Shown here: positions 30,266 through 33,414 of the stretch, in pieces
How positions within the stretch are numbered: the first letter of the stretch is position 1
How the letters are laid out: the number at the start of each line of letters is the position of its first letter
Source: an uncultured Lachnospiraceae bacterium
Lineage (GTDB): Bacteria > Bacillota > Clostridia > Lachnospirales > Lachnospiraceae
DNA length: 33,414 bases
Assembly (NCBI GenBank): GCA_947650005.1
Contig: CANSTU010000037.1
Span: forward strand, 1 to 33,414
Reading direction: 5' to 3'
Translations under genes and position numbers: made by a program
Notes under the pieces: model-generated
Database searches by the model: none
Seen by the model: the letters and a program-made list of their open reading frames with translations, nothing else
What the model was told of the DNA's origin: nothing

Positions 30266-30551
30266 GCCAGGAGGCAGGGAGGTATCGGAAGGCAGGCATA
30301 CCGGACCTGCAGCCCTTGTCCTGAAAAGCGCTTCGGCTTTGGGCAGCATCTAAGAGAAGCCAAATCCCGTTTCGGGCATTCCGTATGGGGCTAAACTCCT
30401 CACTTTGCTCGTCGGACAACGCCCCCCTATGGGATGAAACGGGTTTCAACTTCTCTCAGACGCTTCTCCAAAGTTTCGTTTCAGAAGCCTTTCCAGAACA
30501 TGGGCTGCCGGTCCGGTATGCCTGCCTTCCGATACGCCCCTGCCTCCTGGC
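30266..30551. repeat. Long imperfect foldback element (about 286 bp)
   Basis: The outer arms pair GCCAGGAGGC (30266) with GCCTCCTGGC (30542). A perfect 25-bp stretch follows, 30283-30307 with 30510-30534. Further in, pairing is patchy (AGAGAAG-like and AAATCCCGTTT with AAACGGGTTT) to an apex near 30390-30430. No protein is convincing in either strand. It may be a MITE-like repeat or a structured RNA between melA and clpB. Confidence 0.7.
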
Positions 30552-30718
30552 GGTCTATCATTCCCTTCAAAGAAAGATGCACTGCATTACAATAACACAA
30601 TCGAAAAATAATCCTATGGTATGTCCATAAAAATAATATCTGTAGACAAAACGACGCAGCAGCGCGGCTTTGGGCAGGATACAGCTACGCCATACAAATC
30701 TTCTCCGCTCGACTAACC

Positions 30719-32185
30719 TCAAGCGGTAATTGTCCGTCCCTCCCGCTGTGCAGCGATCTCTTCCACGGTTTTTTCCCGCATCCTCACCGCCCCGCGGTAT
30801 CCGTCCCTGGCGGGCAGAAGCCCTCCTTTCGCAAAGCGTTCCTTTGCCTCTGCGATAGCTTTCGTATATTGGGGCAGCCATTCTTCCTGAGCAATCAGCA
30901 TCTCATCGATCATCTGCCATATCTCCGGCGGGTTACAAACTGCACCTGTGAGGGGATCCATCAACGCCGCCTGTTTTAGCAGAGTCACATCGCCGGCTAC
31001 CGCCGCTTCCACCGCCAGGCGCTGTACCCAGATGGATTGGGAGCAAACGGCAGCACAACCCAGGGGAAGATCTCCCACGGACGGTATAGAAACGCCGTTT
31101 CCATCCACATAGCAGGGCACCTCCACTACACACTCATAGGGCAGATTCGTGATGCATCCCTCGTTCATCACATTGAAATGGCCTCTGTATCTGCGCCCCG
31201 TTTCCAACGCTTCTATGATATAGGAACAGTGCTCCTTCCCTCTTTGGCTGCCGTCCAGCTTCTTAGGCGGCTCGGCCGCTATTTTCGGATATTCCGTCTC
31301 AAACCAATTGCGCTCCTCCCTGGTCACGCGTAGATATCCGCCGGTCTCCCCGTTGATCCAACTTCCAGTGTCGATCCAATCCTCGATCTCGTCCGGGCGC
31401 TTCCGATACCATGCCACGTATTCGGACAGATGTCCGTTGGATTCCGTGGAATAGTAACCAAAACGCTTCAGGATATCGATCCTGACCTTTTCTTCCTGTC
31501 TGAATTTCTCATGCTTTTCAAATCCCTCTAGAAGCCTGTCCTTTAATTCCACTCCACGATGCTTTACGCTCACGTACCAGGTCTGATGGTTGATTCCCGC
31601 GCAGATGATGTCCAATTCTTCCCTTGGGATCCCCAAAACTTCGGCAATCTGTGTTTCGCCATGGATTTCCCCATGGCACAGGCCGATTGTTTTCACACCG
31701 CCGTATTTGTTGCAGGCCCAGGTGGCCATGGCATTGGGATTAGAATAGTTCAGCATAATGGCCCCGGGCTCCGCCACTTCTCGGATATCTTTACAGAAAT
31801 TCAGCATTTCCGCGATAACGCGCTGCCCATACATGATACCGCCCACACAAAGAGTATCTCCCACACATTGATCCACCCCATATTTCAGGGGGATATCCAC
31901 ATCCATCTCAAAAGCGGGCAGCCCGCCGATGCGCACGCAGTTGATGATGTATCTGGCGCCCCGGAAAGCCTCCCTTCTATCCGTAGTGGACTGGATTGTG
32001 ATGGGGATCCGATTGCTGTCCAAATCCCGCTGGCACAGACGGGTTACCTTTTCCAAGTTGTCCTGATTGATATCCGTAAAAGCCACCTCAATGTCATGGA
32101 ACATTGGAACGGACAAAATGTCGGTAAACAACGTCCTGGCAAAAACCAAACTTCCCGCCCCGATAATCGCGACTTTAAAACTCAT
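30719..32185 (-). CDS. melA: Glycoside hydrolase family 4, alpha-galactosidase-like
   Basis: NAD+- and Mn2+-dependent glycosidase acting in the cytoplasm, most like alpha-galactosidases (melibiose, raffinose-type sugars). 488 residues from the ATG at 32185 behind GGAGGAAA; a longer frame from 32251 lacks a site. Rossmann loop KVAIIGAGS at the N-terminus, then CVGDTLCVGGIMYG, MLNYSNPNAM, GLCHG (Cys and His region of metal binding) and GINHQTWYV (metal-binding His). The CVGDT and INHxxWY forms fit the alpha-galactosidase/alpha-glucuronidase branch rather than 6-phospho-glucosidases; the exact sugar is inferred. It has its own promoter. A role with the importer at 21.7-25 kb is possible but the two are not linked. 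Confidence 0.88.
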   Translation of the reverse strand: MSFKVAIIGAGSLVFARTLFTDILSVPMFHDIEVAFTDINQDNLEKVTRLCQRDLDSNRIPITIQSTTDRREAFRGARYIINCVRIGGLPAFEMDVDIPLKYGVDQCVGDTLCVGGIMYGQRVIAEMLNFCKDIREVAEPGAIMLNYSNPNAMATWACNKYGGVKTIGLCHGEIHGETQIAEVLGIPREELDIICAGINHQTWYVSVKHRGVELKDRLLEGFEKHEKFRQEEKVRIDILKRFGYYSTESNGHLSEYVAWYRKRPDEIEDWIDTGSWINGETGGYLRVTREERNWFETEYPKIAAEPPKKLDGSQRGKEHCSYIIEALETGRRYRGHFNVMNEGCITNLPYECVVEVPCYVDGNGVSIPSVGDLPLGCAAVCSQSIWVQRLAVEAAVAGDVTLLKQAALMDPLTGAVCNPPEIWQMIDEMLIAQEEWLPQYTKAIAEAKERFAKGGLLPARDGYRGAVRMREKTVEEIAAQREGRTITA

Positions 32186-32268
32186 AAGCCTGTTTCCTCC
32201 TCTTCTTTTCCGCATGAAAAAGCTTTTCGTTGGGCATCTGCAAGAATTCACGCGCCCTATATGCTTTG

Positions 32269-32297
32269 ATTATAATGTTCTAAAAGAGGTGGAGCAA
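32269..32297 (-). promoter_or_regulatory. Promoter of the GH4 gene
   Basis: On the minus strand TTGCTC (plus 32292-32297), a 17-nt spacer and a consensus TATAAT (plus 32269-32274). No cre-like box is obvious. Confidence 0.6.
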
Positions 32298-32349
32298 GAT
32301 TAAGTTGGAATAAAATCTGCTTCCTGTGCAGCATGAAAAGGCAGCTTTT

Positions 32350-33048
32350 TTAGTCAAATAAAATCTCATCCGCCGTCACAAAAGTATATCCCTCCGCCAT
32401 CAGCTCATCCACCACCTGAAGAGCTGCCGTTACCGTAGATTCGTAGCAGTCATGCATCAGGATAATATCGTTGTCCTCTACATCTCCCATCACTCTGTTC
32501 ATGATACAGGAAACGTTGTTGGAGCACCAGTCCAAAGGATCCACGCTCCATAGGACAGGAAACATGTTCAACTCGGTTTCAAATTTTTTATCCCACGTAC
32601 CATAGGGCGGCCGGACATAGATAACCTCTTTTCCCGTGATCCCCATGATAATTTCGTTGGTTTTGATCAATTCCTCCCGAAACTTCTCCCTATTATTATC
32701 TGTCAGCTGGATATGGCTATAGGTATGGTTACCGATCAGATGTCCTTCCTCGTCCATCCGTTGGATGATATCTGGATGAAGTTGCGCATTTTCTCCCGTC
32801 ACAAAGAAAGTGGCCTTCACGCCCCGTTCCTTTAACCCATCAAGCAACTGCTCCGTGTAGTAGGGGTGAGGGCCATCATCAAAAGTAAGCGCTATCTTCC
32901 CGATGTCTTTATTATGTTCGTTTTCTTCAGGCACAGCCGGAGATATTGTCTGCATGGCTTCCCTTCCGTTTTCTATGATAAAAAAGGACAGGGCAGCTAC
33001 AAAAAGAAAGATTGCAAGCATCCCTGTCAGTCTTTTTTCTTTTCCCAT
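32350..33048 (-). CDS. Membrane-anchored polysaccharide deacetylase (NodB domain)
   Basis: Removes acetyl groups from N-acetylated cell-wall sugars, probably peptidoglycan, outside the membrane. The 232-residue protein has an N-terminal signal anchor (LAIFLFVAALSFFIIENG), a short linker, then the NodB domain with all five motifs: TFDDGPHPYYT (catalytic and metal-binding Asp), HTYSH (metal His pair), RPPYGTWD, VDPLDW and ILMHD. The size fits PdaA/PdaB-type single-domain enzymes, some of which act in sporulation. The start is ATG 33048 behind AAGGGG. It is transcribed towards melA, but that gene has its own promoter about 160 nt downstream. Confidence 0.93.
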   Translation of the reverse strand: MGKEKRLTGMLAIFLFVAALSFFIIENGREAMQTISPAVPEENEHNKDIGKIALTFDDGPHPYYTEQLLDGLKERGVKATFFVTGENAQLHPDIIQRMDEEGHLIGNHTYSHIQLTDNNREKFREELIKTNEIIMGITGKEVIYVRPPYGTWDKKFETELNMFPVLWSVDPLDWCSNNVSCIMNRVMGDVEDNDIILMHDCYESTVTAALQVVDELMAEGYTFVTADEILFD

Positions 33049-33218
33049 ACATACTACCCCTTATTTCCCTTCTCAAATATTATATGAGGGGAAAGGCAAA
33101 CTATACTTCCTTTGATTTCTGTATTATAGTATATGCTTGATTATTGAGCCCATGATAGTATAATTAATATAACAGGAACCAACGAACCAGGGCGCTTAAT
33201 GTCCTCATCGAACAGCAT

Positions 33219-33414
33219 GCCCGCCGATGCGGGCGGATAGGAGCAAGGTTGAAAGAAGGATTCTTTCAACCTCCCTGATTTCATTGCCCGCCGATGCGGG
33301 CGGATAGGAGCAAGGTTGAAAGAAGGACGCTTTCAACCTCCCTGATTTCATTGCCCGCTGATGCGGGCGGATAGGAGCAAGGTTGAAAGAAGGACGCTTT
33401 CAACCTCCCTGATT
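33219..33414 (+). repeat. Three tandem 67-bp two-hairpin modules, running off the window
   Basis: Units start at 33219, 33286 and 33353 (the last is cut by the edge). Each holds GCCCGC/GCGGGC with a CGAT or TGAT loop, GGATAGGAGCAA, GGTTGAAAG/CTTTCAACC with a variable 7-nt loop, and TCCCTGATTTCATT. Differences between units fall mainly in the loops. From 33049 to 33218 no gene is seen. Confidence 0.85.

Noticed and set aside
30222-30630. Short open frames across the foldback element
   Set aside because: They follow the repeat's symmetry, lack ribosome sites and match no family; treated as non-coding.
32308-32345. Terminator of the polysaccharide deacetylase gene
   Set aside because: Only a 4-bp CTGC/GCAG stem with a mixed A/T tail; too weak to call.
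33219-33414. CRISPR array at the right edge
   Set aside because: The units are full 67-bp tandem copies without unique spacers of uniform length, and there are no cas genes.

Overview
The window looks like a chromosome segment of a gut-type clostridial Firmicute, most likely Lachnospiraceae. The evidence is the PPi-type phosphofructokinase, a DUF4250 gene, a DUF4180 gene next to a PadR regulator, strong AGGAGG-like ribosome binding sites and sigma-A promoters, and a GC content near 50% in the backbone. No rRNA, tRNA, CRISPR array, transposase or integrase was found.

Layout. 1-3.6 kb: a GNAT acetyltransferase, PPi-phosphofructokinase and a Na+/Ca2+ exchanger-family protein, all on the minus strand. 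3.7-10.4 kb: an accessory island, AT-rich for most of its length. It holds an XRE regulator split by a T7 run, a two-gene BcgI-like (type IIB) restriction-modification system whose specificity subunit carries a G8 tract, a decayed AbrB/PIN toxin-antitoxin pair, a truncated M23 peptidase, and a YtrA-type GntR/ABC transporter operon. 10.5-13.6 kb: a three-gene ABC-2 exporter operon (minus) behind a leader with a 19-codon ORF and an intrinsic terminator, which looks like an attenuator. 13.6-15 kb: PadR/DUF4180. 15.3-20.4 kb: a MepR/MepA-like MarR-MATE pair, a fused double GNAT protein and a second MATE pump. 20.4-25 kb: an AraC regulator and a carbohydrate ABC importer (binding lipoprotein plus two permeases). 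25.1-27.2 kb: DUF4250, then a yybP-ykoY-type (Mn2+) riboswitch in front of a stand-alone OadB-like membrane protein and a tiny OadG-like partner. 27.3-33 kb: ClpB, a GH4 alpha-galactosidase-like enzyme and a NodB-type polysaccharide deacetylase.

The most distinctive feature is a family of two-hairpin modules, found at ten places. Each pairs a hairpin of the TTGAAA/TTTCAA type with a GC-rich hairpin with a short loop, and ends in a Shine-Dalgarno-like purine run. Most copies lie directly in front of start codons and several are in tandem: two before pfk, three inside the ABC operon, two before marR, several before clpB, and three 67-bp units at the right edge. The stems differ in sequence but keep their pairing. 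I do not recognise this family.

Other structures not explained by genes are a perfect 34-bp inverted repeat (18670-18747), a 286-bp imperfect foldback (30266-30551), a C10 run at the end of the AraC gene, and a 16-bp palindrome between the -35 and -10 of the clpB promoter. All functional calls rest on motif recognition by eye; no database search was run.
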